Source: an uncultured Ignavibacteriota bacterium
GTDB lineage: Bacteria; Bacteroidota; Ignavibacteria; UBA10030; UBA8401
Reading direction: 5' to 3'
Assembly: GCA_903861125.1 (NCBI GenBank)
Contig: CAIOTF010000039.1
Span: 62,001-126,000, forward strand
Length of the DNA: 64,000 nt
Positions 36,126 to 45,314 of this stretch are shown here, piece by piece. Position numbers and translations under genes: made by a program. The notes under the pieces are model-generated. The model was not told the origin of the DNA. It did not search any database and saw nothing but the letters and a program-made list of their open reading frames with translations. The first letter of the stretch is position 1. Each line of letters starts with the position of its first letter.

Positions 36126-37136
36126 ATGGCACTAAAGATGGGGAAGGAGTATCACAAGCAGAACATCACCGTCGGATTTTTGTTTGAAAAGAACAAAGAC
36201 CGCCTGAAACTGGAAACGCTGGTGAATGTTGGTCTTGACAATAAGATCAAAGACAAAAGCATCCATCGACCCGGACTTGCATTAGCCGGATATGTGGGTT
36301 TGTTCACCTACGATCGTGTTCAGGTATTCGGCAACACCGAAATAAAATATCTGAAGAGCATGCCGCTGGAAAAGCGTGTGGAGGCGTTCAGTCTGTTGTT
36401 CAAGTTCGAACTCCCCTGCATTGTCATTACGGACAAGAATCCGATCGATAAGGAATTGCTCAAAATTGCAGAGGACCATAATGTTCCTGTCTTCCGCACG
36501 CCGTTTGAGACTACAAAACTGGTGTATTTGCTTGGCGATTTTCTGGATGATCAATTCTCGCTTCAGTCAACGATTCATGGTTCGTTTGTGGATGTGTATG
36601 GCATTGGTTTGCTGATCGTCGGGCGGTCTGGGATCGGAAAGAGCGAGATTGCACTCGATCTTATTGAACGGGGTCACCGTCTTGTTTCAGACGACGTCGT
36701 GACGATCACGCGAAAAGGGGAAAATATCCTTATTGGCACCGGAACAGATCTTGTAAAACATTTTATGGAAATTCGAGGTCTTGGTTTGATCGATGTTCAG
36801 AGTATCTTCGGTGTTCGTTCCATCCGGTTCCAAAAAAGGATCGAAGTTGTTGTTGAACTGATGGAGTGGCAGCCGAACGGCGACTTTACCAGAACAGGAT
36901 TGGACCTGGAAACTATTGGTATTATGGGGGTGGAAGTTCCTCATGTTAAATTGCCTATCTTCCCCGGGAAAAATGTGACCGTCATTGCCGAAGTGATTGC
37001 CTTGAACTATCTGTCCAAGCATTACGGATACGATGCAGCGCAGGAGTTTTCCAAAAAGCTGGAAAAAGTGATTCAAACAAAATCAAAAGGGCACGGAAAG
37101 CGCAGTATTGACTATTTTGAGCATGATTTTGAATGA
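36126..37136 (+). CDS. hprK: HPr kinase/phosphorylase
   Basis: 336 residues. It phosphorylates or dephosphorylates Ser46 of HPr-type proteins. The N-terminal domain is followed by the Walker A GRSGIGKSEIALDLIERGH at about 164-182, LVSDDVV, and the HprK signature MEIRGLGLIDVQSIFGVRSIR near 216. No HPr or PTS gene lies within the window. In Gram-negative lineages HprK often belongs to an incomplete, regulatory PTS. ATG 36126 has an AAAGGG nearby; an in-frame ATG at 36138 is an alternative. Confidence 0.94.
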   Translation: MALKMGKEYHKQNITVGFLFEKNKDRLKLETLVNVGLDNKIKDKSIHRPGLALAGYVGLFTYDRVQVFGNTEIKYLKSMPLEKRVEAFSLLFKFELPCIVITDKNPIDKELLKIAEDHNVPVFRTPFETTKLVYLLGDFLDDQFSLQSTIHGSFVDVYGIGLLIVGRSGIGKSEIALDLIERGHRLVSDDVVTITRKGENILIGTGTDLVKHFMEIRGLGLIDVQSIFGVRSIRFQKRIEVVVELMEWQPNGDFTRTGLDLETIGIMGVEVPHVKLPIFPGKNVTVIAEVIALNYLSKHYGYDAAQEFSKKLEKVIQTKSKGHGKRSIDYFEHDFE

Positions 37137-37160
37137 TTTGAATGTTATCCATTTCAATTC

Positions 37161-37189
37161 TTGACAAAACGCTCATATTTATCTATTTT
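37161..37189 (+). promoter_or_regulatory. candidate sigma-70-type promoter before the M23 peptidase gene
   Basis: TTGACA (37161-37166), a 17-base AT-rich spacer, and TATTTT (37184-37189). The predicted start would fall about 37196, only a few bases before TTG 37201, so if real it favours a start codon slightly downstream (one of the GTG codons at 37216-37224, which follow AGCAGG). Confidence 0.55.
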
Positions 37190-37200
37190 CTAACTACATT

Positions 37201-38181
37201 TTGATTAAACAGCAGGTGGTGGTGAAAAGAAAAAAACTATTTTTCTACTCGGATGAGTCCGTTACATATGTTGAAGCAAAAGGCTATCGTCTTAAAATGA
37301 CAGTGCTGATTGCTCTTATAACTATGTTCGTCTTGCTCGGTGTGGGATTTGTAAATAATGCGTATGGTGATTTTCTTGGAATTGGCATTAAGACCACCGG
37401 AGAACTTTCAACAGAGAATTCACTGCTGAAACAGCAACTGAAGGAACTGAATGCCAGAATGACCGAATATTCAACGTCATTAAGTTCCCTTGCCCGAAGC
37501 GATAATCAACTTCGTACGATTGTAAATCTGCCTAAAATTGATGTTGAAACACGCCGGCTTGGAACAGGCGGCGCGGCGGTGGAAACATACGATGGCCTGC
37601 TTTCTACCGATGCAAGTGCTTTGATAGGTTCTTCGCAAATATTGCTGAACAAACTGGATAAAGAGGTAACCTTCCAGCGTTCCAGCTATGAACAGATCTT
37701 TTTGCAATACGAGAATAACAAAGTTATTTTCTCTTCCTTGCCGGCAGTAAAACCGATGGTTGGAACATATTCATACCATGGTTTCGGGATGCGCATGGAT
37801 CCGTTCGTTGGTGCATTAAAACGGCACGAAGGTGTCGATATCCATAATGATGTCGGAACACCGGTGTATGCTACCGGTGACGGTATTGTCGAGTTTACGG
37901 GGCCCACAGGAAGCGGGTACGGTATTGCGTTGGAAATTAACCACGGATATGGATATAAGAGCTGGTATGCTCATTTATCGAAGTGTGTGGCAAAGTCCGG
38001 TCAAAAAGTGAAGCGCGGTTCGTTAATCGCTTATTCGGGAAACACGGGCCGTTCAACAGGTCCGCATCTTCACTACGAAGTGATTCGCAACGGCGAAAAA
38101 CAAAATCCGGTGGAATACTTTGTTGATGATGTTGACTTTGAAAAAATCCGTGCTCAGCTTGTTGATAACAAAAAAAATTAG
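37201..38181 (+). CDS. M23-family peptidoglycan endopeptidase, membrane-anchored
   Basis: 326 residues from TTG 37201 (alternative GTG starts at 37216-37222). A short basic cytoplasmic tail is followed by a TM helix at about 32-52, then a coiled-coil segment (TENSLLKQQLKELNARM). The LytM domain lies at about 195-315, with zinc ligands in HEGVDIH and HLHYEV. It most likely cuts peptide cross-links, or activates amidases if degenerate; the visible metal residues look intact. It follows hprK and precedes a DUF2795 gene by 18 bases. Confidence 0.92.
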   Translation: MIKQQVVVKRKKLFFYSDESVTYVEAKGYRLKMTVLIALITMFVLLGVGFVNNAYGDFLGIGIKTTGELSTENSLLKQQLKELNARMTEYSTSLSSLARSDNQLRTIVNLPKIDVETRRLGTGGAAVETYDGLLSTDASALIGSSQILLNKLDKEVTFQRSSYEQIFLQYENNKVIFSSLPAVKPMVGTYSYHGFGMRMDPFVGALKRHEGVDIHNDVGTPVYATGDGIVEFTGPTGSGYGIALEINHGYGYKSWYAHLSKCVAKSGQKVKRGSLIAYSGNTGRSTGPHLHYEVIRNGEKQNPVEYFVDDVDFEKIRAQLVDNKKN

Positions 38182-38199
38182 AATAAAGGTATTTGTATT

Positions 38200-38424
38200 A
38201 TGATTTGGACGATGGAACTGGCTTCGTATCTTGATGATGCGCCGTGGCCTGCAACAAAAGAGGAATTGATCGATTATGCAATCCGAACAGGCTCCCCGCC
38301 GGAATTGATCGAGAATCTGAATGAATTGGAGGATGCAGACGAACCATACGAAAGCATTGAAGATATATGGCCTGATTATCCGACCGATGGTGATTTTTTT
38401 TACGAAGACGAAAACGATTATTAA
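38200..38424 (+). CDS. DUF2795 domain protein
   Basis: A 74-residue acidic protein with the DUF2795 pattern: APWPATKEELIDYAIRTGSP, then ENLNELEDADEPYESIEDIWPDYP and an acidic tail. These short proteins are common in Bacteroidota and have no established function. AAAGG lies upstream of ATG 38200. A terminator follows within 30 bases. Confidence 0.85.
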   Translation: MIWTMELASYLDDAPWPATKEELIDYAIRTGSPPELIENLNELEDADEPYESIEDIWPDYPTDGDFFYEDENDY

Positions 38425-38454
38425 TCAATTCGGCAACACCATACAAAAAATGAC

Positions 38455-38483
38455 AACCCAGTGATTTTCTGCTGGGTTTTTTA
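38455..38483 (+). terminator. intrinsic terminator after the DUF2795 gene
   Basis: AACCCAG (38455-38461) pairs with CTGGGTT (38472-38478) with a ten-base loop and a run of T. Confidence 0.88.
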
Positions 38484-38505
38484 TTAATTTTTCAATGATG
38501 TTTTT

Positions 38506-40560
38506 TTGAAGACGTTCCCTCCATATTCCTATTGTACAGTTCTCCTTTTACTCCTGAGTGCATCCATATCTGTATCCAATGCTCAATCCGATGGAAATAA
38601 AACAGAGGTCAAAAAGATTACATTAGACATTGATGGTTCAATATCAAAGCATGAGATTTTGAACCAGATGGTAACCCTTGAAACGCCAATAGGTTTGTGG
38701 ATATTCCTGAATGAGGAAATCTATCAAAAAATCGGTGCGCCGAGGGAGTTCTTCGATGCCATTCTCTTTAATCAGGATATAGCGCATTTGAAGAATTTTT
38801 TACATGATAACGGATATTTCCAATCGCAGATCGACACAGTTCTGACTTTTTCGGATGACAGGAAATATGTCGACATTGCGATCCATCTTATTGAAAATAA
38901 GCGTTCGTTGATTGATACGGTAAAAATTCTTGGGCTTGAAGTTATTCCGCCGGATATTGTCAGCGATATACGGCAGAGCATATCGTTGAGAGCGGGTGAT
39001 CCTTACACAAAAAAAAATGTTGTTGAGTCGCAAACCGCTATACTAAAAATGCTGATGAATGCGGGGTACCCGAAGGTATTTTTGGACACGCTGGCCTTGC
39101 TGCGGTATGCATCTACGAATAATGTTTCGATCATGCTGAAATTCAATCCGGGTATGCGGTATTATTTTGGGGATGTGAAATTCAATCATGAAAACGAGGA
39201 AATTGACAGTGTGGTACTGCTTCGGCAATTAGATTTCTCCCGTGGAGAAATATTCAACGAGGGGAAAAGACTCACCAGCGAACAGAATTTGAATCGTTTA
39301 GGTGTGTTTGAGTTTGCAAGCGTACGTCCGCACAGCACTGGGGGCACCGAATTATCCGATTCCGTTCCGGTGCTGATAACCTACCGTTTGATAGAACTTC
39401 AGGAAATCACCCCTGAGTTTCTGATATTGAACGAGAACAGCACGTTTTTTTCAACCGGTCTGGGCTTAAGTTATAAGCACAGAAATTTATTTGGTGGTGC
39501 AGAGAATTTTTCCTTTTCAACGAGTGCAAGAGCCAACAGAATTGAAGATCTTAATTACAAAGGCGCAATTATTAAGGGGCTTGCCGAGCCGACACTGTTC
39601 GGTAAGGCCAATATTCAAACCCAATTGGCATTCCCATATTTTTTCAGCAATAAAACAAGTTCTGCCATTACGCTGACAGCTGAAGCGGAAAAACAACCTG
39701 ATTACGATCTGAATACGCTTCGAGGAAAAGTAAGTTTTTCATCTAAACTTGCCACCTATACAATTGGAATTACGGAATTCAATGTTGAACGAGTTGAACC
39801 AAACTATCAGATAGAAAAAAATCAGGGAATACGCCCCGATGATTCTACGAAGCAATTCAACGTCATTGAATCGTACACACTGCAGCGGGACAAAACAAAC
39901 AATATTTTTTCACCGACGTCCGGTTTTTTTCATTCGATTTCGATAGAAGAGGCCGGTGTTATCAACGTGCTGGCTGGCGGATTTAATCTGCCATATTCTG
40001 AATACGTTAAGATCACGTTACTTCTGAAACACTATTTCAGCAGTGAGGATGATCTTGGGACCGTCTATGCTTTCAAGTTGAAGAGTGGTGTAGCACACCT
40101 CTATAATTCTAAGAACACTACACCCGTTCCCTTACCGCGCAGATTTTTTGTTGGTGGAAGCCAGAGTGTTCGAGCGTGGAAAGACAGGCAGTTATCAGCA
40201 TTTGGCGATACGCTGGAAGGTGGTAATGTGGCGATCGACGGCAGTGTTGAAATACGTTCCCAGATGTTCCCGAATGGCGGAAAAATATTCAATGTTGTTG
40301 AACTTCCGCGATTTTGGTCTGTTCTGTTTCTGGATTTTGGTAACACTTGGTTTGCTTCCTCGGATATTTCGACGAAAAAAATTGCACTTGCAGCCGGTCT
40401 TGGGTTACGGTATGAAACATTTGTCGGACCATTACGGCTCGATGTAGCCTGGAGATTATACGATCCGAAAAAACCGGTAGGAGAACAGTGGCTCACTCAG
40501 CAGATTTTCTTCCAAAATTCTTTTTCCATTGTACAATTTGGTATTGGACATGCATTCTAA
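38506..40560 (+). CDS. Omp85-family outer-membrane protein (BamA/TamA-like)
   Basis: 684 residues from TTG 38506, which gives a signal peptide ending in VSNAQ. POTRA-like repeats occupy about 30-310 (SLIDTVKILGLEVI, LRAGDPYTKKNVVES). A 16-strand barrel follows, with the FVGGSQSVRAW motif of the substrate gate near 548 and a C-terminal GLRYETFVGPLRLDVAWRL strand ending in FGIGHAF. Two to three POTRA domains make it smaller than BamA, so a TamA-like assembly or translocation role is likely. holB starts inside its last codons. Confidence 0.88.
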   Translation: MKTFPPYSYCTVLLLLLSASISVSNAQSDGNKTEVKKITLDIDGSISKHEILNQMVTLETPIGLWIFLNEEIYQKIGAPREFFDAILFNQDIAHLKNFLHDNGYFQSQIDTVLTFSDDRKYVDIAIHLIENKRSLIDTVKILGLEVIPPDIVSDIRQSISLRAGDPYTKKNVVESQTAILKMLMNAGYPKVFLDTLALLRYASTNNVSIMLKFNPGMRYYFGDVKFNHENEEIDSVVLLRQLDFSRGEIFNEGKRLTSEQNLNRLGVFEFASVRPHSTGGTELSDSVPVLITYRLIELQEITPEFLILNENSTFFSTGLGLSYKHRNLFGGAENFSFSTSARANRIEDLNYKGAIIKGLAEPTLFGKANIQTQLAFPYFFSNKTSSAITLTAEAEKQPDYDLNTLRGKVSFSSKLATYTIGITEFNVERVEPNYQIEKNQGIRPDDSTKQFNVIESYTLQRDKTNNIFSPTSGFFHSISIEEAGVINVLAGGFNLPYSEYVKITLLLKHYFSSEDDLGTVYAFKLKSGVAHLYNSKNTTPVPLPRRFFVGGSQSVRAWKDRQLSAFGDTLEGGNVAIDGSVEIRSQMFPNGGKIFNVVELPRFWSVLFLDFGNTWFASSDISTKKIALAAGLGLRYETFVGPLRLDVAWRLYDPKKPVGEQWLTQQIFFQNSFSIVQFGIGHAF

Positions 40561-41671
40561 TTGGCAACATGTAATAGGTCAGGATCGGGTTAAACAGTCA
40601 CTGCAAAGTGCTATCCGGAACCAGCGTATCGCTCACGCGTATTTTTTTTGGGGGAATGCCGGGGTTGGAAAAGATGCCCTTGCGCTTGAGTTTGCGAAAA
40701 CATTGGTTTGTCTCAAACAAACCGTTGAGGCATGCGGTGAATGTTCAAGTTGTAAAAAAATGACAGCATTGCAACACCCGAACATAAAACTGATTTTTCC
40801 TTTGCCAGGCTCCGACGGTGAAAAGAGTGATGATGATAAGCCGCTTGAGAACGATGTCCTGGAGGAGGTACGGAAACAGATCAGCGAAAAAGCATCCAAT
40901 CCCTATTTCCATATCGATATTCCGAAGGCAAAGTTCATCCTCATTAAATCAATCCGCGATATCAAGAGGGAATGCTCGATGACCGGAGCTGAACAGGGGA
41001 AAAAGATTTTCATTATCTTTGATGCAGACCGGATGAATGATGCATCGGCGAACTCCTTGTTAAAAGTGCTTGAAGAACCGCTGGACGGAGTCCATTTTCT
41101 TCTGGTCTCATCACGGAAAGATGCGGTAAGGCAGACCATACTCTCCCGTTGTCAGATGGTACAATGTTCGACACTGTCGGATGATGAGATTGCCGCAGCG
41201 TTGACAGAAAGGATGGCTTTTGAAGAACGGCAGGCGCATATTGTTTCCCGGCTTGCCAACGGAAATTATACGCGTGCGTTGGATCTTCTTGGCGAAGATA
41301 TTACTGCATACAGAGCGGATGCAGTCAAATTCTTACGCAGTGTGCTCGGTTCATCGTCGCTGAAATTTTTTGAAGAGCAGGATGAATACCTGACAGGAAA
41401 TAAACGGGACAATGCCGAACAGCTGCTTACTATGCTGCTGGTCTGGTTTCGTGATACAATTGTTGTCCGGGAGGATTCCCAAAAGAATATTCTGAACGTC
41501 GACCAGGAAACCGAACTGAACAATTTTGTTGGTAAATTCGGGACGAAAAATCTTGAGGCGTGCATGTCGTCAGTAGAACGGGCTCTCGGACTTCTCCGCA
41601 GAAATGTGTATCTTCCATTGGTGATGCTCTCATTATCGGTTCATATACGCAGAATATTGCATGCAAAATAA
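40550..41671 (+). CDS. holB: DNA polymerase III delta-prime subunit
   Basis: A clamp-loader AAA+ subunit of 373 residues from ATG 40550, which overlaps the end of the Omp85 gene; an in-frame ATG seven codons earlier lies deeper in it. The sequence starts WQHVIGQDRVKQSLQSAI. A P-loop (GNAGVGKDALA), the zinc module CGECSSCKKM, and DADRMNDASANSLLKVLEEP are visible. The arginine-finger-type SRC appears as TILSRCQMVQC. The P-loop Ser/Thr is Asp, as in ATP-inactive delta-prime subunits. Confidence 0.92.
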   Translation: MHSNWQHVIGQDRVKQSLQSAIRNQRIAHAYFFWGNAGVGKDALALEFAKTLVCLKQTVEACGECSSCKKMTALQHPNIKLIFPLPGSDGEKSDDDKPLENDVLEEVRKQISEKASNPYFHIDIPKAKFILIKSIRDIKRECSMTGAEQGKKIFIIFDADRMNDASANSLLKVLEEPLDGVHFLLVSSRKDAVRQTILSRCQMVQCSTLSDDEIAAALTERMAFEERQAHIVSRLANGNYTRALDLLGEDITAYRADAVKFLRSVLGSSSLKFFEEQDEYLTGNKRDNAEQLLTMLLVWFRDTIVVREDSQKNILNVDQETELNNFVGKFGTKNLEACMSSVERALGLLRRNVYLPLVMLSLSVHIRRILHAK

Positions 41672-43727
41672 CTTTAAACGAATATTAGTGACCTCCGCTT
41701 TGCCGTATGCGAACGGACATATCCATCTTGGCCATCTTGCCGGATGCTACATCCCATCGGATATTTATACCCGGTATCAGCGTCTGCAGCACCGCGATGT
41801 GATTCATATATGCGGCTCGGACGAGCATGGTGTTGCGATCACGATCTCAGCTGATAAGGAAAAGACCTCTCCGAAAGCAATCGTGGATAAATACCATGAA
41901 GCAAATAAGGAAACATTCAAAAAATTCGGAATCTATTTCGACAACTACTCACGGACATCACTCCCGATTCACCATGAAACGGCAAAGGAATTCTTTCTGG
42001 ATTTATTGCACAAGGGTTTCCTTCTGCCGAAAGAACAGGAACAATTCTATGACGGCGAAGCAAATATGTTTTTGCCGGATAGATATGTTGAAGGCATTTG
42101 TCCGAACTGCAATTATGACAAGGCGCGCGGCGATCAGTGCGACAATTGCGGAAAATATTACGACCAGCTTGATCTGAAGGAGCCGAAAAGTCTTATCACC
42201 GGGAAAACGCCAGTTGTTAAAAAAACCAAGCACTGGTATTTCACACTTGGGAGTTTTCAGAAGAAACTGGAAGAATATGTCGCTCTTCATTCGAAAGATT
42301 GGAAAGATAATGTCCTTCAGCAAACGCGCAGTTGGCTGAAAGAGGGTTTGCAGGATCGTGCCGTGACGCGGGATTTACGCTGGGGCATTCCGGTGCCGAT
42401 CGACGGGGTGGAAGGGAAAGTGATGTATGTGTGGTTCGATGCGGTGCTCGGATATATCTCTTCTACAAAAGAATGGGCGCTGCAACAGGGAAAACCCGAC
42501 AAATGGAAAGAATATTGGTGTGACACAACAACACGGTATATTGCATTTCTTGGGAAAGATAATATTGTTTTTCACACAATCGTTTTCCCGGCCGAATTGA
42601 TGGCGAAGACGGGATATGTTCTGCCGGATAATGTTCCGGCAAATGAATTTCTGAATTTGGAGGGTGGCAAGTTCTCTAAGAGCAGAAATAATGCAATTTA
42701 TGTTAAGGACATTCTGGAACGATACCCCGTAGATATTTTTCGTTATACGCTTGCGACGAACCTTCCAGAAACAAAAGATTCGGATTTTTACTGGAAAGAT
42801 TTCCAGGCAAAGAATAATAATGAGTTAGCTGATATTTACGGTAATTTCATCAATCGCACGGTCACGTTCGTTGCTAAAAATTTTGGGAACAAGGTCCCGG
42901 TACGCGGTATCTTGAACGACCGCGACAAAGATATACTGGCGTATGTCCAAACAGCTCCGCAGCGAATCGGCGATCTGATCGAACAGTTCAAGTTCCGTGA
43001 TGCAACGATGGAAATGATGAATGTAGCGCGTGCAGCAAATAAATATTTTAATGACAGCGAACCATGGAAGACATTCAAATCTGCACCGGAACAATGCGGT
43101 ACAACATTGAACATTTGTCTGAACATTGTTCGTTCACTGGCGGTTCTTTTTTCTCCCGTTGTTCCGTTCTCGTCGGATAAGATTTGGAAATTATTGAATC
43201 AGTCCGATACCATCGGAAATGAACCATGGCTGAAGGCAGGGGAGCCGCAATTGCCGGAGGGACTTGCACTGGGGCAGTCAGAGATTCTATTCACTAAAAT
43301 TGAGGATGAGACCATCGAAAAGGAACTTGGATTACTGGGAGTATCTGCCGAGATCAAGGCGGATGAAAAAGCAGCGGCGAACAAATATATTCCGCTCAAA
43401 GCGCTGATTACATATGACGATTTTGCAAAGATCGATTTTCGGACTGCGAAAATCGTTGAGGCAGAAGCGGTACCGAAATCAAAAAAATTATTGAAACTGC
43501 AGATTGATTTAGGATTTGAAAAACGCCAGATTGTTGCCGGCATTGCAGAGAAGATAACACCGGAACAGCTGATTGGTAAAACAATCATTGTTGTGGCAAA
43601 TCTTGCTCCCGCAAAATTGATGGGGGTAGAGTCGAACGGTATGCTGCTGGCGACCTCTGCTGATGGCGAAAATTTCGCATTATTAACCTCCTCAAAAGAT
43701 GTTGAAACCGGAATAGGTATAAAATGA
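41661..43727 (+). CDS. metG: methionyl-tRNA synthetase with C-terminal tRNA-binding domain
   Basis: Class I synthetase of 688 residues. The HIGH motif reads HLGH in ALPYANGHIHLGHLAGCY near residue 22, a zinc knuckle with CPNC and CDNC lies near 150-166, and KMSKS reads KFSKS near 336. The C-terminal 110 residues form the EMAP-II-like OB-fold (FAKIDFRTAKIVEAEAV, VANLAPAKLMGVESNGM). It overlaps holB by 11 bases and hldD by four. Confidence 0.96.
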   Translation: MQNNFKRILVTSALPYANGHIHLGHLAGCYIPSDIYTRYQRLQHRDVIHICGSDEHGVAITISADKEKTSPKAIVDKYHEANKETFKKFGIYFDNYSRTSLPIHHETAKEFFLDLLHKGFLLPKEQEQFYDGEANMFLPDRYVEGICPNCNYDKARGDQCDNCGKYYDQLDLKEPKSLITGKTPVVKKTKHWYFTLGSFQKKLEEYVALHSKDWKDNVLQQTRSWLKEGLQDRAVTRDLRWGIPVPIDGVEGKVMYVWFDAVLGYISSTKEWALQQGKPDKWKEYWCDTTTRYIAFLGKDNIVFHTIVFPAELMAKTGYVLPDNVPANEFLNLEGGKFSKSRNNAIYVKDILERYPVDIFRYTLATNLPETKDSDFYWKDFQAKNNNELADIYGNFINRTVTFVAKNFGNKVPVRGILNDRDKDILAYVQTAPQRIGDLIEQFKFRDATMEMMNVARAANKYFNDSEPWKTFKSAPEQCGTTLNICLNIVRSLAVLFSPVVPFSSDKIWKLLNQSDTIGNEPWLKAGEPQLPEGLALGQSEILFTKIEDETIEKELGLLGVSAEIKADEKAAANKYIPLKALITYDDFAKIDFRTAKIVEAEAVPKSKKLLKLQIDLGFEKRQIVAGIAEKITPEQLIGKTIIVVANLAPAKLMGVESNGMLLATSADGENFALLTSSKDVETGIGIK

Positions 43728-44692
43728 TAGTCGTAACGGGCGGCGCAGGATTTATCGGCAGCGCAATGGTTGCCAAACTCAACGAGAAAGGTGAGTCTGA
43801 TATTCTTATCGTCGATGAACTCAGCACGTCGTCGAAATGGAAGAACCTTGTCGGAAAACGATTCACGGATTATATCCACAAGGATAACTTCATCGAAATG
43901 CTGCTGAATGACCGGCTTCCCAAAATTGATGCGATCATACACATGGGGGCCAATTCGTCGACGACCGAAAAAGATGTAGACCACTTAATGGAGAACAATT
44001 ACCGGTATACGAAGATACTTGCAGAATGGGCTGTCAGAAAAAAAGCACGGTTCATCTATGCAAGCAGCGGCGCAACCTATGGCGACGGCTCGCTCGGTTT
44101 TTCGGATGACGACGCTGTGTCACCCAAATTAATACCGATGAATGCATACGGATACTCAAAACAGATGGCTGATCTTTGGGTGTTGCAGAATGATCTTCAG
44201 AACAAAACTGTCGGTATAAAATTCTTTAATGTATTCGGTCCGAATGAATATCATAAGGGTGATATGAAGAGTCTGGTCTGCAAAGCGTACACCCAGATAC
44301 AAGAGATCGGAAAAATTCGTTTATTTAAGTCTTACAAACCAGAATACAAACATGGAGAACAGGTCCGCGATTTTGTTTATGTAAAAGACTGCACGGAAGT
44401 GCTTTGGTGGTTCCTGAATTCGCCGAAGGTAAACGGGATATTTAATCTCGGAACCGGTAAGGCAAGAACGTGGAATGATCTCGCGAAGGCTGTTTTTTCC
44501 GCACTCGATCTGGCTCCGAATATTGAGTATACCGAAATGCCGGAAGAAATCCGGAACGCGTATCAGTACCATACTGAAGCAACGATCAACAAATTGCAAA
44601 AGGCCGGATGCCCGGTACAATTTCGTTCGCTGGAAGATTCCGTAAAGGATTACGTACAGAAATATCTTCACCCCAGCGTGAACTATCTGTAA
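43724..44692 (+). CDS. hldD: ADP-L-glycero-D-manno-heptose 6-epimerase
   Basis: Converts ADP-D-glycero-beta-D-manno-heptose to the L form for LPS inner core. It has 322 residues. The Rossmann TGGAGFIGS motif is at 5-13, the family motif HMGANSSTTEKD at about 83, the YGYSK active-site Tyr/Lys near 142-146, and FFNVFGPNEYHKGDMKS near 166. The GEQVRDFVYVKD segment is typical of heptose epimerases. No other LPS core gene is nearby. Confidence 0.93.
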   Translation: MIVVTGGAGFIGSAMVAKLNEKGESDILIVDELSTSSKWKNLVGKRFTDYIHKDNFIEMLLNDRLPKIDAIIHMGANSSTTEKDVDHLMENNYRYTKILAEWAVRKKARFIYASSGATYGDGSLGFSDDDAVSPKLIPMNAYGYSKQMADLWVLQNDLQNKTVGIKFFNVFGPNEYHKGDMKSLVCKAYTQIQEIGKIRLFKSYKPEYKHGEQVRDFVYVKDCTEVLWWFLNSPKVNGIFNLGTGKARTWNDLAKAVFSALDLAPNIEYTEMPEEIRNAYQYHTEATINKLQKAGCPVQFRSLEDSVKDYVQKYLHPSVNYL

Positions 44693-44802
44693 CCGCTACA
44701 GAACTGTCGACACCAATTGTGAATTGAATAAAAAAAACGTATTATTCGTCCGCATAACATTATATCATTGAATACAAACACAATCATACTGCACTTCTTA
44801 GA

Positions 44803-44885
44803 GACGATTTATATATCGTCCTTCATCCTTTCCGACAGCTCCGTTGCGGGCTAAGAATGCTATTCCCTGTTCGTCCATTGAACAG
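44803..44885 (+). other. two small hairpins in the leader of the SMR exporter gene
   Basis: GACGAT (44803-44808) pairs with ATCGTC (44815-44820), and CTGTTC (44867-44872) pairs with GAACAG (44880-44885). Neither is followed by a T run. They lie in the 246-base gap before the exporter gene. I could not match them to a known guanidine riboswitch class. Confidence 0.4.
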
Positions 44886-44938
44886 ACAGTTCATATTTTC
44901 CATTCGATTTTACAATACGTTCTGCTGAAAGATTCTCT

Positions 44939-45268
44939 ATGAATTGGATCATGCTAGTTGTTGCAGGCCTTTTTGAGGTAGGATTTGCGTCCTGTCTGGG
45001 AAAAGCAAAGGAAACGTCCGGATCCGGAGCGGTTGTGTGGATGGGCGGATTTTTTCTCTGCCTCACTGTGAGCATGTTCTTATTATACAAAGCAACACAA
45101 TCGCTTCCTATCGGAACTGCATACGCTGTGTGGACCGGGGTCGGCGCGATTGGAACAGTATTAGTCGGGATCATTGTTTTTAAGGAACCGGCTGATTTCT
45201 GGAGATTATTCTTTCTGACGACATTGCTTGGTTCGATCATCGGTCTGAAAATTGTGTCGAACCGTTGA
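44939..45268 (+). CDS. small multidrug resistance family exporter, SugE/Gdx-like
   Basis: A 109-residue inner-membrane dual-topology exporter with four TM helices. The essential Glu is residue 13 (MLVVAGLFEVGFA). The third helix reads LPIGTAYAVWTGVGAIGT, and the Gdx-type W-T-G-x-G pattern is closer to SugE/Gdx than to EmrE. The Gdx branch exports guanidinium. No paralogue partner is adjacent, so it should act as a homodimer. Substrate assignment is inference from the motif. Confidence 0.88.
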   Translation: MNWIMLVVAGLFEVGFASCLGKAKETSGSGAVVWMGGFFLCLTVSMFLLYKATQSLPIGTAYAVWTGVGAIGTVLVGIIVFKEPADFWRLFFLTTLLGSIIGLKIVSNR

Positions 45269-45314
45269 AAAGTATTATCAACACCATCTAAAATAATTCC
45301 AAGGAGAAAATACC

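Noticed and set aside
43199-43984. A 261-codon open frame on the minus strand opposite metG/hldD
   Set aside because: Both plus-strand genes are complete and strongly conserved here; the minus reading has no family features.
44693-44938. Guanidine riboswitch before the SMR exporter
   Set aside because: The hairpins lack the loop signatures of guanidine classes I to IV that I know; kept only as an unexplained structured leader.
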